A DNA stretch of 64,000 bases from assembly GCA_016702335.1 (NCBI GenBank), contig JADJEF010000020.1, forward strand, positions 682,001-746,000. The letters run 5' to 3'. Position 1 is the first letter of the stretch. Every line of letters starts with the position of its first letter. A program made the translations under genes and the position numbers. This document shows positions 8,079-17,339 of the stretch, piece by piece. Origin of the DNA: Rhodocyclaceae bacterium. Its GTDB lineage: Bacteria; Pseudomonadota; Gammaproteobacteria; Burkholderiales; Rhodocyclaceae. Under the pieces are notes generated by a model. The model was not told where the DNA came from. It did not search any database and saw nothing but the letters and a program-made list of their open reading frames with translations.

Positions 8079-9806
8079 ATGCGCGCTAGCCAATTTTTTA
8101 TCTCTACGCTGAAAGAAGCCCCGTCCGACGCCGAAGTCGTCTCGCACCAGCTCATGACCCGTGCCGGCATGATCCGCAAGCTGGCGGGCGGTATCTACAA
8201 CTACATGCCCATGGGGCTGCGCGTGATCCGCAAGATCGAGGCCATCATTCGCGAGGAAATGAACGCTGCCGGCGGTATCGAGCTACTGATGCCGCTGATC
8301 CAGCCCGCCGAGCTGTGGCAGGAAACCGGGCGCTTCGACAAGATGGGCCCCGAGTTGCTGCGCGTGAAAGACCGCCACGACCGCGACTTCATCGTTCAGC
8401 CCACGTCCGAGGAAGTCATTACGGACATCGCGCGCGGCGAGATTCAGAGCTACCGGCAACTGCCCAAGAATTTCTATCATATCCAGACCAAGTTTCGCGA
8501 CGAACGCCGGCCACGCTTCGGCGTGATGCGCGGGCGCGAATTCACCATGAAGGACGCCTACTCCTTCGACCGTGATGATGCCGCCGCCGAAAGAAGCTAC
8601 CAGACGATGTACGCCGCCTACATCCGCATCTTCGAGCGCCTTGGCCTGCAGTTCCGTGCCGTACGTGCCGACACCGGCGCCATCGGGGGTTCGCTCTCGC
8701 ACGAATTTCAGGTGATTGCCGATACCGGCGAAGACCTGCTGGTGTATTGCCCCGAGTCGGATTACGCCGCCAATATCGAACTGGCGGAGGCCGTATCGCT
8801 AATCGCCGTCCGACCAGCGCCGACTTGCCAACTGACCAAAGCCGCAACGCCCGCGACCATGCGCTGCGAAGACGTTGCCCAGCTGTTGGGTCTGCCCGTC
8901 GAAAAGACGGTCAAATCCATTGTTCTCGCCAAAGAGTCGCCGCTGGGCGCAGAAATTTGGCTGCTACTGATACGCGGCGACCACGAGCTCAACGAAGTGA
9001 AGGCTGGCAAAGTGCCCGGCCTGGAAGATGGCTTCCGCTTTGCGACCGAACCGGAAATCATCGACCACTTCGGCTGCCCACCGGGCTTCCTCGGACCAAT
9101 CAACACGCGCAAACCCGTGCGTGTGGTCGCCGACCGCACGGTCGTCAACATGAGCGACTTTGTGACCGGCGCCAACGAGATCGACGCCCACTACACCGGC
9201 GCCAACTGGGGCACGGATCTGCCCGAGCCGGAACTCATTGCCGACATCCGCAATGTCGTCGCCGGCGACCCCTCGCCCGACGGCAGAGGCACGCTGGCGA
9301 TCCAGCGTGGTATTGAGGTGGGCCATGTGTTCTTCCTTGGCACCAAGTATTCCGAAGCCATGAAGTGCACGTATCTGAACGAAAACGGCAAGCCGCAAAT
9401 GATGGTCATGGGGTGTTATGGCATCGGCGTGACGCGGCTTGTGGGTGCCGCCATCGAGCAGAACCATGACGCCAAGGGCATCATCTGGCCGGCAAGCATT
9501 GCGCCTTTCCAGCTCGTGATCTGCCCGGTCGGCTGGGGCAAGTCGGAGGCCGTACGCACCGAGGCGATCAAGCTGCATAACGAACTCACTGCCGCCGGCA
9601 TCGACGTCATGCTCGACGACCGCGACGAGCGCCCCGGCGTAATGTTCGCCGACTGGGAGCTGATCGGCATACCGCACCGGGTCACCATCGGCGACCGTGG
9701 TCTTAAAGAGGGCCGGGTCGAGTACCAGCATCGCAGTGACGAGGCGGCCAGCAAGATTGCGCTCGCTGACATCGGTGCGCTGGTCCGGCAAAAAGCAGCG
9801 ATCTGA
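8079..9806 (+). CDS. proS: Prolyl-tRNA synthetase (bacterial type)
   Basis: Charges tRNA-Pro. At 575 residues (E. coli ProS has 572), it is a class II synthetase with the editing (INS) domain between motifs 2 and 3. Visible motifs are MRASQFFISTLKEAPSDAE at the start, FRDERRPRFGVMRGREFTMKD (motif 2, given in two parts: FRDERRPRFG and REFTMKDAYSF) and GCYGIGVTRL (motif 3). I chose the ATG at 8079 by family length. Repeat copy 3 encodes AVRPAPTCQ after DYAANIELAEAV, a variable stretch, apparently without changing length. The stop overlaps the next gene by one base. Confidence 0.97.
   Translation: MRASQFFISTLKEAPSDAEVVSHQLMTRAGMIRKLAGGIYNYMPMGLRVIRKIEAIIREEMNAAGGIELLMPLIQPAELWQETGRFDKMGPELLRVKDRHDRDFIVQPTSEEVITDIARGEIQSYRQLPKNFYHIQTKFRDERRPRFGVMRGREFTMKDAYSFDRDDAAAERSYQTMYAAYIRIFERLGLQFRAVRADTGAIGGSLSHEFQVIADTGEDLLVYCPESDYAANIELAEAVSLIAVRPAPTCQLTKAATPATMRCEDVAQLLGLPVEKTVKSIVLAKESPLGAEIWLLLIRGDHELNEVKAGKVPGLEDGFRFATEPEIIDHFGCPPGFLGPINTRKPVRVVADRTVVNMSDFVTGANEIDAHYTGANWGTDLPEPELIADIRNVVAGDPSPDGRGTLAIQRGIEVGHVFFLGTKYSEAMKCTYLNENGKPQMMVMGCYGIGVTRLVGAAIEQNHDAKGIIWPASIAPFQLVICPVGWGKSEAVRTEAIKLHNELTAAGIDVMLDDRDERPGVMFADWELIGIPHRVTIGDRGLKEGRVEYQHRSDEAASKIALADIGALVRQKAAI
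8802..8830 (+). repeat. Dispersed 29-bp repeat, copy 3 (inside proS)
   Basis: ATCGCCGT, spacer CCGA, CCAGCGCCGACTT, GCCA. The last bases diverge from the usual GCGGA. It is translated within ProS. Confidence 0.85.
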
Positions 9807-10405
9807 TGCGCAGATGGGTTGCCGCCAGCCTGCTGTGGCTCGGGGTGCTTGCCAGTCCGCTCACTTGGGCTGGCGCACAACAATACGAACCGCTGGCGGC
9901 CAGCGTGAGAGCCGCGCTACATGCCGCCATTGCCGACCGCGCAGCGCCCGAGCCCACCTTTCCCAGCGTCATGGAGAAAGTCGATTGGCTGACGGAAATG
10001 TCACGCCGACTCGCTCCGCGGATACCCGACCAGGTGGGGCGGATGGAGTTGCTCAAAGCCGTCTACTATGAAGCGAAGCGCGCGGGACTCGACCCTCAAA
10101 TGGTGCTTGGGCTGATCCAGGTGGAGTCGGGATTCCGAAAATACGCGGTGTCATCTGCCGGTGCGCGCGGCTATATGCAGATCATGCCGTTCTGGGTCAA
10201 GCTCATCGGTACACCAGAGAGCAATCTTTTTCATATGCGTACCAACCTTCGCTTCGGCTGTACGATCTTGCGCCACTACCTGGATATCGAGAAAGGTGAC
10301 CTTTACCGTGCGCTCGGGCGCTACAACGGTAGCCTGGGCAAGCCCGAGTACCCGAACATGGTGCGCGGTGCCTGGGAGAAGCAGTGGCACTGGACGCCTC
10401 GCTAG
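9806..10405 (+). CDS. Lytic transglycosylase, SLT domain
   Basis: Exported peptidoglycan lytic transglycosylase that cleaves the MurNAc-GlcNAc bond and leaves anhydro-MurNAc. It has 199 residues: a signal peptide (RRWVAASLLWLGVLASPLTWA), then a Slt70-like catalytic domain with the catalytic Glu in GLIQVESGFRKYAVSSAGA, the GYMQIMPFW motif and LGRYNGS. It has no cell-wall-binding repeats. It overlaps the proS stop by one base, so it is translationally coupled to proS. The exact MltC/Slt subfamily is not resolved. Confidence 0.88.
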   Translation: MRRWVAASLLWLGVLASPLTWAGAQQYEPLAASVRAALHAAIADRAAPEPTFPSVMEKVDWLTEMSRRLAPRIPDQVGRMELLKAVYYEAKRAGLDPQMVLGLIQVESGFRKYAVSSAGARGYMQIMPFWVKLIGTPESNLFHMRTNLRFGCTILRHYLDIEKGDLYRALGRYNGSLGKPEYPNMVRGAWEKQWHWTPR

Positions 10406-10534
10406 TCCCGCCCTTACACTGATCACCTATTCAATCAGGCCGACGAGGGTCGCGCTTCACCATGCCTACCCACTGCGTTGATCCCTTGTGTTGCCTCACG
10501 TCCGTGCGTGTGCCCGCCACGGACCCGACGCTCC

Positions 10535-11746
10535 ATGGCTGATACCTGGCTTAGCCGATGGCCTACGGCCGTGAGGGATTACTCGGCGCGCTGCGACGCG
10601 ATCGAGGCCGAAGCAGGGCAGGAAACACTGCGGCGCTATCGAATTTTTTCGGTTGTCGTCGTCGTATTGAATATCGCCTACGCCAGCGTTTTCTGGCTGG
10701 ACAATGCCAAGGCCGACGCCGCCGAAGCGCCCTGGGTCTATGCCATCGCGTGGATTCACAGCGTCACCGCAGCCGCTATGCTGCTCACGGGCGTACTGAT
10801 TCATCGCTACTGTCAACGACAGAACCCCTCACGAATCGAAGGCATAGCCCTGGAGATGACGTTTTGCGCGGTCGCGCTTTTTTTCGGCATTTCGCTCTCG
10901 CTGGCGGACCAACTGCATATTCCCAATACCACTAACTTTTCAACGGTCTGTCTGCTGCTTGGGATGGCATCGCTGGTGCGTCCGCGCCGCGCATTGGCCC
11001 TGTTTGCCAGCGCCTATATCGCGTTCCATTTTCTCGCCCCGATGACCCAGCTCGACTCGGCTACCCTGTCCGTGGTACGCAGCCACGCGCTCGGCGGATC
11101 AATCGTCAGTATTGTCGCCTCTGTAGTGGTGTGGGATCAGTTCATGAAATCCGTGCTCTTGCGCCGGGAACTGGCGCAGGCGAACCTGACATTGTCAGAG
11201 CATCAGGAAGAACTGGCCTATCTGGCCACGCGCGATTCGCTCACCGGTTTGTACCTGCGTCGTGAATTCATGCGGCTGGCGAACATGGAACTGGCGCGAG
11301 CAAAACGCGCCGGAGGCGCTACGAGCATGGTTATGGTCGACATTGATCACTTCAAGCGGATCAATGATGGCTATGGCCACCCGGCCGGCGACGCCGTGCT
11401 GCGACAGGTGGCCACAATTCTGGGCGAACACCTGCGCAGCACCGACATCCTGGCACGCATGGGTGGGGAAGAATTTGTGACGTTGCTCCCCCTCACGGAC
11501 GCCCAAGGTGCCATCGAGGTCGCCGAGAAGCTGCGCCGGGGGCTGAGCGTACGACCGCTGCAGGCGGGCGAACAGCCGTTGCCGGTGACGGCCAGTTTCG
11601 GAGTAAGTACCTCGAATGCCGCTCAGAACCTGGACTACGAGCACCTGTACGATGCGGCTGACCATGCCTTGTATCGTGCCAAGCAGGGCGGACGAAACCG
11701 TGTGGAACACGATCAGGATGATCCGGCACGGGGTTCTCCCCGATAG
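10535..11746 (+). CDS. Membrane-bound diguanylate cyclase (GGDEF)
   Basis: Makes cyclic di-GMP. It is 403 residues from the ATG at 10535 (an upstream in-frame ATG would add a Cys/Arg-rich tail and is less likely). About five to six hydrophobic helices span residues 35-215, then a short coiled linker and a GGDEF domain starting TRDSLTGLYLRREFM. The active site reads GGEEF. The inhibitory I-site RxxD (RSTD) is present five residues before it, so product inhibition is expected. The N-terminal sensor has no motif I recognise. The 129 bp before the start show nothing distinctive. Confidence 0.9.
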   Translation: MADTWLSRWPTAVRDYSARCDAIEAEAGQETLRRYRIFSVVVVVLNIAYASVFWLDNAKADAAEAPWVYAIAWIHSVTAAAMLLTGVLIHRYCQRQNPSRIEGIALEMTFCAVALFFGISLSLADQLHIPNTTNFSTVCLLLGMASLVRPRRALALFASAYIAFHFLAPMTQLDSATLSVVRSHALGGSIVSIVASVVVWDQFMKSVLLRRELAQANLTLSEHQEELAYLATRDSLTGLYLRREFMRLANMELARAKRAGGATSMVMVDIDHFKRINDGYGHPAGDAVLRQVATILGEHLRSTDILARMGGEEFVTLLPLTDAQGAIEVAEKLRRGLSVRPLQAGEQPLPVTASFGVSTSNAAQNLDYEHLYDAADHALYRAKQGGRNRVEHDQDDPARGSPR

Positions 11747-11747
11747 A

Positions 11748-11775
11748 ACGCCGTGTTGCCAGCGCCGACTACCGA
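11748..11775 (+). repeat. Dispersed 29-bp repeat, copy 4 (intergenic)
   Basis: ACGCCGT, spacer GTTG, CCAGCGCCGACT, then ACCGA in place of TGCGGA. It starts immediately after the diguanylate cyclase stop. A 7-bp hairpin (AAATCCC/GGGATTT, 11778-11794) follows at once, with no proper T-run. Confidence 0.75.
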
Positions 11776-11902
11776 AAAAATCCCTGTGGGATTTGGGGAT
11801 ACGGGCAACGCGGCTGGATGCCCCCCTCCAAACCCAGTTAGCGCGGCATATCTGGCAAAATCCTAGCCACAACTCCGACGAACCTCGCGCGCGGCCTACC
11901 CT

Positions 11903-12406
11903 ATGAACAATTCAGCAGCCTTCCCCACTACGAACGACACAGTCTCTCTCATCGAAGATGGATCTCAGGGGCGACCCATTGACTTCTACCTCATCCTCAT
12001 CGTCGATGACAATGCCGATGTGCATGAAGCCACACGCCTGACGCTCAAGAACAGCCGCATCAATGGTCGTCGCATTGAGTTGCTGGACGCGTACTCCGGT
12101 GATGAAGCCAAGCGCTTCATCGAGCATGGCATCCCGTTTGATCTCGTGCTGCTCGATATGGTGATGGAGACGGAAGATGCTGGCATGAAGGTGGCAAAGT
12201 TCATTCAGTCACACTTCGGGTACGAACCCGCTCCAGCGATCGTGATGCGCACTGGCCAACCCGGTCAGTTCAAGGAACAGGACGTAACGGACAGTATCTG
12301 GTTCGATGAATTCATCCTCAAATCATCGATTACTCGTAGCCGCCTGATCGACGTTCTGACCCGCCGTCTGACCGAAGGCGGCGAGGAAGCTTCCACACCG
12401 CTTTAG
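11903..12406 (+). CDS. Stand-alone response regulator receiver
   Basis: 167 residues forming a single receiver domain with no output domain. The acidic pocket is in LILIVDDNADVHEAT, the phospho-acceptor Asp in DLVLLDMVME, and a conserved Lys in EFILKSS. The style (VHEATRLTL, RIELLDAYSGDEA, IVMRTGQPGQ) resembles receivers that precede DUF3369/HD-GYP modules, so a link to cyclic di-GMP signalling is plausible given the GGDEF gene upstream. The pairing is inference. It faces ffh tail to tail. Confidence 0.82.
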   Translation: MNNSAAFPTTNDTVSLIEDGSQGRPIDFYLILIVDDNADVHEATRLTLKNSRINGRRIELLDAYSGDEAKRFIEHGIPFDLVLLDMVMETEDAGMKVAKFIQSHFGYEPAPAIVMRTGQPGQFKEQDVTDSIWFDEFILKSSITRSRLIDVLTRRLTEGGEEASTPL

Positions 12407-12449
12407 TCAAGAAAAGACGGGGCAGCGAGAGCCTGTCAGGGTAGCGGTT

Positions 12450-13829
12450 TCAGCGCGGCATGCCCGGAAAGCGTCCGCCCGCGTTGCCCATCAGGCCCTT
12501 CATGTTGCGCATCATTTTGCCCATGCCGCCTTTGGTGAACTGCTTCATCATCTTTTGCGTCTGCTCGAACTGGTTGAGCAGACGATTCACCTCCTGAACC
12601 GATACGCCGGCGCCCGTGGCAATACGGCGTTTGCGGCTCGCCTTGATCAATTCAGGGTGGGTGCGTTCCTTCTGCGTCATGGAATTGATGATGCCTTCGA
12701 TACGCCGAATCGATTTATCTTCAACCGCGCCGCCGGCCTGCTGTGCCATCGCACCAAACTGCGCAGGCAATTTGTCGAGCAAACTGCCGATGCCGCCCAT
12801 ATTGCGCACCTGACTCATCTGTTCCTTGAAGTCGTTGAGGTCAAAGCCTTTGCCAGACTTGAGTTTGTCAGCGAAAGCCTGCGCCTTCTCCTGATCGACG
12901 CCGCGCTGGGCATCTTCCACCAGGCTCAGGATGTCGCCCATGCCCAGAATGCGCGAAGCCATACGCTCGGGGTGAAACTCCTCCAACCCGGTCAGCTTTT
13001 CGCCAACGCCGGTGAATTTGATTGGCTTGCCGGTCACGTGACGCACAGACAGTGCGGCGCCACCGCGCGAATCACCGTCGAGCTTGGTCAGGATGACGCC
13101 CGTCAAGGGCAAGGCTTCGTTGAAGGCCTTGGCGGTATTGACGGCATCCTGACCCAGCATGGCATCCACCACAAACAGCGTCTCGATCGGCTTGACCTGT
13201 GCATGCAGATCGCGGATCTCGGCCATCATCGCCTCATCGATCGCCAGACGCCCTGCCGTATCGATGAACAGCACATCATAAAAATGGCGCTTGGCCCAGT
13301 CGATGGCCGCGGCGGCAATGTCTTTGGGTTTCTGATCGCCACTGGAGGGGAAAAAATCGATCCCAGCCTGTGCGGCGACAGCTTTCAGTTGTTCGATCGC
13401 CGCGGGACGATAGACGTCGCAACTGACCACCAGCACTTTCTTTTTTTGACGCTCTTTCAACCACTTGCCCAGCTTGCCGGTGGTGGTGGTCTTTCCGGCA
13501 CCCTGCAGGCCCGACATCAGAATAATCGCCGGCGGCTGCATCGCCAGATTGAGGCCGGACGAGGTGCCGCCCATTAGTTCAGTCAGCTCACGGTGCACCA
13601 CGCCCACCAGCGCCTGCCCCGGGGTGAGCGAGCCAACCACCTCCTGACCCAGCGCTTTCTCTTTGACCTTGGCGACAAAGTCCTTGACCACCGGCAACGC
13701 CACGTCGGCTTCGAGCAGCGCCATGCGCACTTCGCGCATCATCTCGTAAATATTTTCGTCAGTCAGTCGCGCCTGACCGCGCATGGTTTTGACCAAACGC
13801 GAAAGACGCTGTGTGAGGTTTTCTAGCAT
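12450..13829 (-). CDS. ffh: Signal recognition particle protein Ffh
   Basis: GTPase that binds 4.5S RNA and hydrophobic signal sequences and delivers ribosomes to FtsY. It is 459 residues from the ATG at 13829 (MLENLTQRLSRLV). The NG domain shows GLQGAGKTTTTGKLGKW, DTAGRL and TKLDGDSRGG. The Met-rich M domain follows, ending KQFTKGGMGKMMRNMKGLMG. The gene is single and divergent from a CcsA-like gene 59 bp away, a conserved arrangement. Confidence 0.97.
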   Translation of the reverse strand: MLENLTQRLSRLVKTMRGQARLTDENIYEMMREVRMALLEADVALPVVKDFVAKVKEKALGQEVVGSLTPGQALVGVVHRELTELMGGTSSGLNLAMQPPAIILMSGLQGAGKTTTTGKLGKWLKERQKKKVLVVSCDVYRPAAIEQLKAVAAQAGIDFFPSSGDQKPKDIAAAAIDWAKRHFYDVLFIDTAGRLAIDEAMMAEIRDLHAQVKPIETLFVVDAMLGQDAVNTAKAFNEALPLTGVILTKLDGDSRGGAALSVRHVTGKPIKFTGVGEKLTGLEEFHPERMASRILGMGDILSLVEDAQRGVDQEKAQAFADKLKSGKGFDLNDFKEQMSQVRNMGGIGSLLDKLPAQFGAMAQQAGGAVEDKSIRRIEGIINSMTQKERTHPELIKASRKRRIATGAGVSVQEVNRLLNQFEQTQKMMKQFTKGGMGKMMRNMKGLMGNAGGRFPGMPR

Positions 13830-13888
13830 GATGTCTCCGGATCGCGGCGGCTCAGGAATGCGGGGCGCTGAACGTGTAAACTGAGGGA

Positions 13889-14716
13889 ATGCGCGACATA
13901 TTACTGCATGCACTAGCGGCGACCATCTACGGCGGACTGACCGTTCACTTCTGGCGTACTCGCTGGCAAGGCCCGCTACTCGACCGGCCCAACCGCGGAT
14001 TGACCCTGGTGGAACGCGGCATTCTGCTGATAGCCTTGGTCGCGCATGCCGTCAGCCTGCGCACCGAGATTTTCGGCGATGGTCAGATGCGTTTCGGCTT
14101 CGCCATCGCGCTGTCTGTCATGATGTGGTTGGCCACTACGCTGTACTGGATAGAAAGCTTTTACGCCCGCATGGACGGCTTGCAAATCATGGGCCTACCA
14201 CTGACAGCGATCGCCGTACTTCTGCCCGGACTGTTTGCCGCTCCCCACGTCCTGACCAATGCCGGATCCCTCGGTTTCCGTCTGCATTTCCTCACCGCCA
14301 TGCTGGCTTACAGCCTGTTCACTCTGGCGGCGCTGCATGCCTTGCTCATGGCGGCGGCAGAACGCCAGCTCCACCGCGGCAAGATCACCCCATTGCTCTC
14401 CGGCCTGCCGCCTTTGCTGACCATGGAAACACTGCTCTTTCGCTTGATTCATGTGGCTTTTGTCTTGCTGACGATCACCGTAGCCAGTGGTGCCTTGTTT
14501 TCCGAGTCCGTGTTCGGCAAGGCCCTAGCGTTCAATCACAAAACGCTATTCGCCATCTTGTCGTGGCTGATTTTTGCCGCCTTGCTCATCGGGCGACACT
14601 TGCGCGGCTGGCGCGGTCGCCTGGCTTTGCGCTGGACCATTGGCGGCTTCGTAACCTTGATGCTGGCCTATGTCGGCAGCCGCTTTGTACTTGAAGTACT
14701 GCTGGTGCGCAGCTAA
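13889..14716 (+). CDS. CcsA/YpjD-family inner-membrane protein (cytochrome c assembly fold)
   Basis: 275 residues with about eight hydrophobic segments, related to the CcsA/HemX/YpjD group of the cytochrome c assembly superfamily. Relatives handle haem, but YpjD-type proteins have no firmly known role. Conserved-looking histidines occur in LVAHAVSLRTEIF, RLIHVAF and NHKTLFAILSW. The divergent position opposite ffh is conserved in proteobacteria. A TGAGGGA ribosome site precedes the ATG. Confidence 0.82.
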   Translation: MRDILLHALAATIYGGLTVHFWRTRWQGPLLDRPNRGLTLVERGILLIALVAHAVSLRTEIFGDGQMRFGFAIALSVMMWLATTLYWIESFYARMDGLQIMGLPLTAIAVLLPGLFAAPHVLTNAGSLGFRLHFLTAMLAYSLFTLAALHALLMAAAERQLHRGKITPLLSGLPPLLTMETLLFRLIHVAFVLLTITVASGALFSESVFGKALAFNHKTLFAILSWLIFAALLIGRHLRGWRGRLALRWTIGGFVTLMLAYVGSRFVLEVLLVRS

Positions 14717-14796
14717 CGAAAAGTAATAGCCTACAAACACCCCGGTTCACTCAGCCTACATCAGCCACTGCATCATCCACAATCGCGCATAGAATG

Positions 14797-14812
14797 AAGT
14801 ACTGGAGTACTT
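14797..14812. promoter_or_regulatory. Inverted repeat upstream of pilC
   Basis: AAGTACT and AGTACTT are perfect 7-bp arms around GG, ending 16 bp before the pilC ATG. It could be an operator or a small hairpin near the ribosome site. No sigma-70 or sigma-54 promoter was recognised in the 112-bp gap. Confidence 0.4.
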
Positions 14813-14828
14813 AGGCAAGGGGGATACT

Positions 14829-16061
14829 ATGGCAACGACAAAGCCTGGCAAGGCGGCAGAGGCCGTCAAATTGCATACCTTCCACTGGGAAGGCAAAGAC
14901 AAGGGCGGCCGTGCCCAGCGGGGTGACTTGAAAGCTCAAACCGAAGCGGTTGCACAGGCAACACTCCGCCGCCAAGGCATTACCGTCACCAAAATAAAGA
15001 AGCAAAAAGTTGGGTCTGGCGGTTCGATCACGGAAAAGGATATTTGTCTTTTTACGCGTCAGCTGGCGACCATGACGAAATCTGGCGTCCCCTTGTTGCA
15101 GGCCTTCGAGATTGTCGGCAAAGGGGCGTCGAACCCGGCGATCGCCAAGCTTCTCTTGGACATCAAAACTGACGTTGAGACCGGTTCAAGTCTGGGTCAG
15201 GCATTTCGCAAGTTTCCGCTTTACTTTGACGACCTGTTTTGCAACTTGGTGTCTGCAGGTGAGCAGGCAGGCATTCTGGATTCGCTGCTGGATCGTCTGG
15301 CCGGGTACAAGGAAAAGACGATGGCCATTAAGTCGAAGATCAAGGGCGCGATGTTCTACCCGATTTCGATTCTTGTGGTGGCCTTCATCATCACGGCGGT
15401 GATCATGATTTTTGTGGTCCCTGCCTTCAAGAACGTGTTCGCCAGCTTTGGCGGCGAACTTCCCGCGCCCACGCAGGTTGTCATCACCATCTCTGATGGA
15501 TTCGTCGACAACTGGTATCTTATTTTCGGAGGTATCGCGGGGGCGGTGTTCGGCATCAAGGAATCGTACCGACGCTCCAAAGCACTTCAGATTGCCTTTG
15601 ATAAGTATGCCTTGCGTCTGCCGGTATTCGGTGACCTGCTGCGCAAATCTGCAATTGCCCGCTGGACGCGCACTTGCTCGACCATGTTCGCTGCGGGGGT
15701 TCCGCTCGTCGAAGCACTGGACTCCGTCGGCGGTGCCTCAGGCAACTACGTCTACTTGATGGCAACCAAGCAGATACAGGCGGAGGTGAGTTCCGGCTCA
15801 AGCCTCATGAACGCGATGCAAAACGTTCAAGTGTTTCCCACCATGGTCGTACAAATGATCGCGATCGGTGAAGAGTCCGGTAAGCTGGACGATATGCTCG
15901 GCAAGGTGGCCGACTTTTTCGAAGCGGAAGTTGATGATGCCGTTGATGCACTCGCGAGCCTGATGGAGCCCATGATCATGGTGGTTCTGGGGGGCTTGAT
16001 CGGCGGCCTGGTCGTTGCGCTGTATCTGCCCATCTTCAAACTCGGCTCGGTCGTCGGCTAG
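14829..16061 (+). CDS. pilC: Type IV pilus inner-membrane platform protein PilC
   Basis: Polytopic membrane protein that links the assembly/retraction ATPases to pilin handling. At 410 residues, it has two tandem T2SF domains; motifs include FTRQLATMTKSGVPLLQAFE in the first and WTRTCSTMFAAGVPLVEAL in the second, each followed by hydrophobic helices. It ends LVVALYLPIFKLGSVVG. The usual upstream pilB is not adjacent. pilD follows after 5 bp. Confidence 0.96.
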   Translation: MATTKPGKAAEAVKLHTFHWEGKDKGGRAQRGDLKAQTEAVAQATLRRQGITVTKIKKQKVGSGGSITEKDICLFTRQLATMTKSGVPLLQAFEIVGKGASNPAIAKLLLDIKTDVETGSSLGQAFRKFPLYFDDLFCNLVSAGEQAGILDSLLDRLAGYKEKTMAIKSKIKGAMFYPISILVVAFIITAVIMIFVVPAFKNVFASFGGELPAPTQVVITISDGFVDNWYLIFGGIAGAVFGIKESYRRSKALQIAFDKYALRLPVFGDLLRKSAIARWTRTCSTMFAAGVPLVEALDSVGGASGNYVYLMATKQIQAEVSSGSSLMNAMQNVQVFPTMVVQMIAIGEESGKLDDMLGKVADFFEAEVDDAVDALASLMEPMIMVVLGGLIGGLVVALYLPIFKLGSVVG

Positions 16062-16066
16062 TACCG

Positions 16067-16927
16067 ATGAGTCCGTTTGTGCTGCTCGCCGACCCGGCGA
16101 CCTTTGCCGTGGTCGCCGGCCTGTTTGGCCTGATCATCGGCAGCTTCCTCAACGTGGTCATCCATCGCCTGCCAACGATGATGGAGCGGGACTGGGCTAT
16201 GCAGTGTGCTGAACTGCGCAACGAGGCCCTGCCGACGTTCGATCCACTGACCCTGTCAAAGCCGCGCTCACGCTGCCCGAAGTGCGGCCATGGCATTACC
16301 GCCCTCGAAAATATTCCAGTACTGAGTTGGCTGGTCCTGCGCGGTCGCTGCAGCGCCTGCCGCAACCCGATTTCTCCCCGCTACCCAGCGGTGGAACTTA
16401 TTACCGGGGGTATCTTCTCGGCACTGGCATTGCACTACGATTTTGGTCTCGCCGCGATAGCCGCCATGGGATTTGCGGCGGCACTCATTGCGCTGACCGG
16501 AATCGACTTCGATACCCAACTACTCCCCGACGACATTACCCTGCCCCTGCTTTGGGCCGGGCTGTTGATTAACATTCCGGGTACCTTTACTACGCTCAAA
16601 AGTGCGGTCATTGGTGCTATTGCCGGCTACCTGGCGCTCTGGGCAGTGTATTGGGGATTCAAACTGGCGACAGGCAAAGAGGGCATGGGCTATGGCGACT
16701 TCAAGCTGCTCGCTGCGCTGGGTGCCTGGCTGGGCTGGGAAATGCTGCCGCTGACAATATTGCTCTCGTCATTCGTCGGCGCGCTCATTGGACTGAGTCT
16801 GATCGTATTCGCGCGTCAGGGGCGCAACGTGCCAATTCCTTTCGGTCCGTATCTGGCCATCGCGGGGATGATTGCGCTGATTTGGGGCAAACCCCTTACT
16901 CAGGCTTACCTCGGCACCCGCCTCTAG
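16067..16927 (+). CDS. pilD: Prepilin leader peptidase/N-methyltransferase PilD
   Basis: Inner-membrane aspartic protease that cleaves type IV prepilin leaders and N-methylates the new first residue. Its 286 residues include the cytoplasmic loop with two Cys pairs (CPKC and CSAC) and the catalytic aspartates in GIDFDTQLLPDD and GMGYGDFK. It would process PilV and PilW, encoded at the right end of the window. coaE, which often follows, is absent; fmdB-like is next. Confidence 0.96.
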   Translation: MSPFVLLADPATFAVVAGLFGLIIGSFLNVVIHRLPTMMERDWAMQCAELRNEALPTFDPLTLSKPRSRCPKCGHGITALENIPVLSWLVLRGRCSACRNPISPRYPAVELITGGIFSALALHYDFGLAAIAAMGFAAALIALTGIDFDTQLLPDDITLPLLWAGLLINIPGTFTTLKSAVIGAIAGYLALWAVYWGFKLATGKEGMGYGDFKLLAALGAWLGWEMLPLTILLSSFVGALIGLSLIVFARQGRNVPIPFGPYLAIAGMIALIWGKPLTQAYLGTRL

Positions 16928-17024
16928 CGTCAGCGGGAGCAAATGCAGACAAGCGCCTGAAAACGCTTGAAATTCGGGATATTTCCCTCAGCTATAATCT
17001 CGGTCTTGTTTCTAGGAGAATTTC

Positions 17025-17308
17025 ATGCCGATCTACGCTTATCGCTGCAGTCAATGCGGCTTTGAGAAAGATGTCATGCACAAGGTGAGCGACCCTGTGC
17101 GAACCACCTGCCCCTCGTGTCAGACAGAAAACTTTGCCAAGCAATTGACCGCGCCCGGGTTTCAACTCAAGGGCAGTGGCTGGTATGCCACCGATTTCAA
17201 GGGGGCAGCAAACCGGCCGAAGCCAAGAGCGAATCCCCGAGTGAGCCAAAGGCCGAGAGTGCTTCGCCCCCCTGCCAGGGTGGCTCCGGCAGTTGCGCCT
17301 GTCATTAA
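17025..17308 (+). CDS. FmdB-family zinc-ribbon protein (apparent 1-base frameshift)
   Basis: Small regulatory-type protein of unknown exact role in the FmdB/CxxC_CxxC_SSSS family. The N-terminal ribbon is typical: MPIYAYRCSQCGFEKDVMHK with a second pair CPSC. In frame, the family tail is lost after TDFKGAAN, and reading runs on to a stop at 17315. Adding one G to the G-run at 17201-17205 restores GGSKPAEAKSES through to GGSGSCACH with a stop at 17308, the normal FmdB ending. So the gene has a 1-base deletion or the sequence has an error. A good ribosome site (TAGGAG) precedes it. Confidence 0.85.
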
Positions 17309-17339
17309 TCTGTAACGCTATGCAACCGGTAGAACTTGC

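Noticed and set aside
11778..11794. Hairpin AAATCCC/GGGATTT as a terminator
   Set aside because: The stem is weak and no T-run follows beyond three bases.
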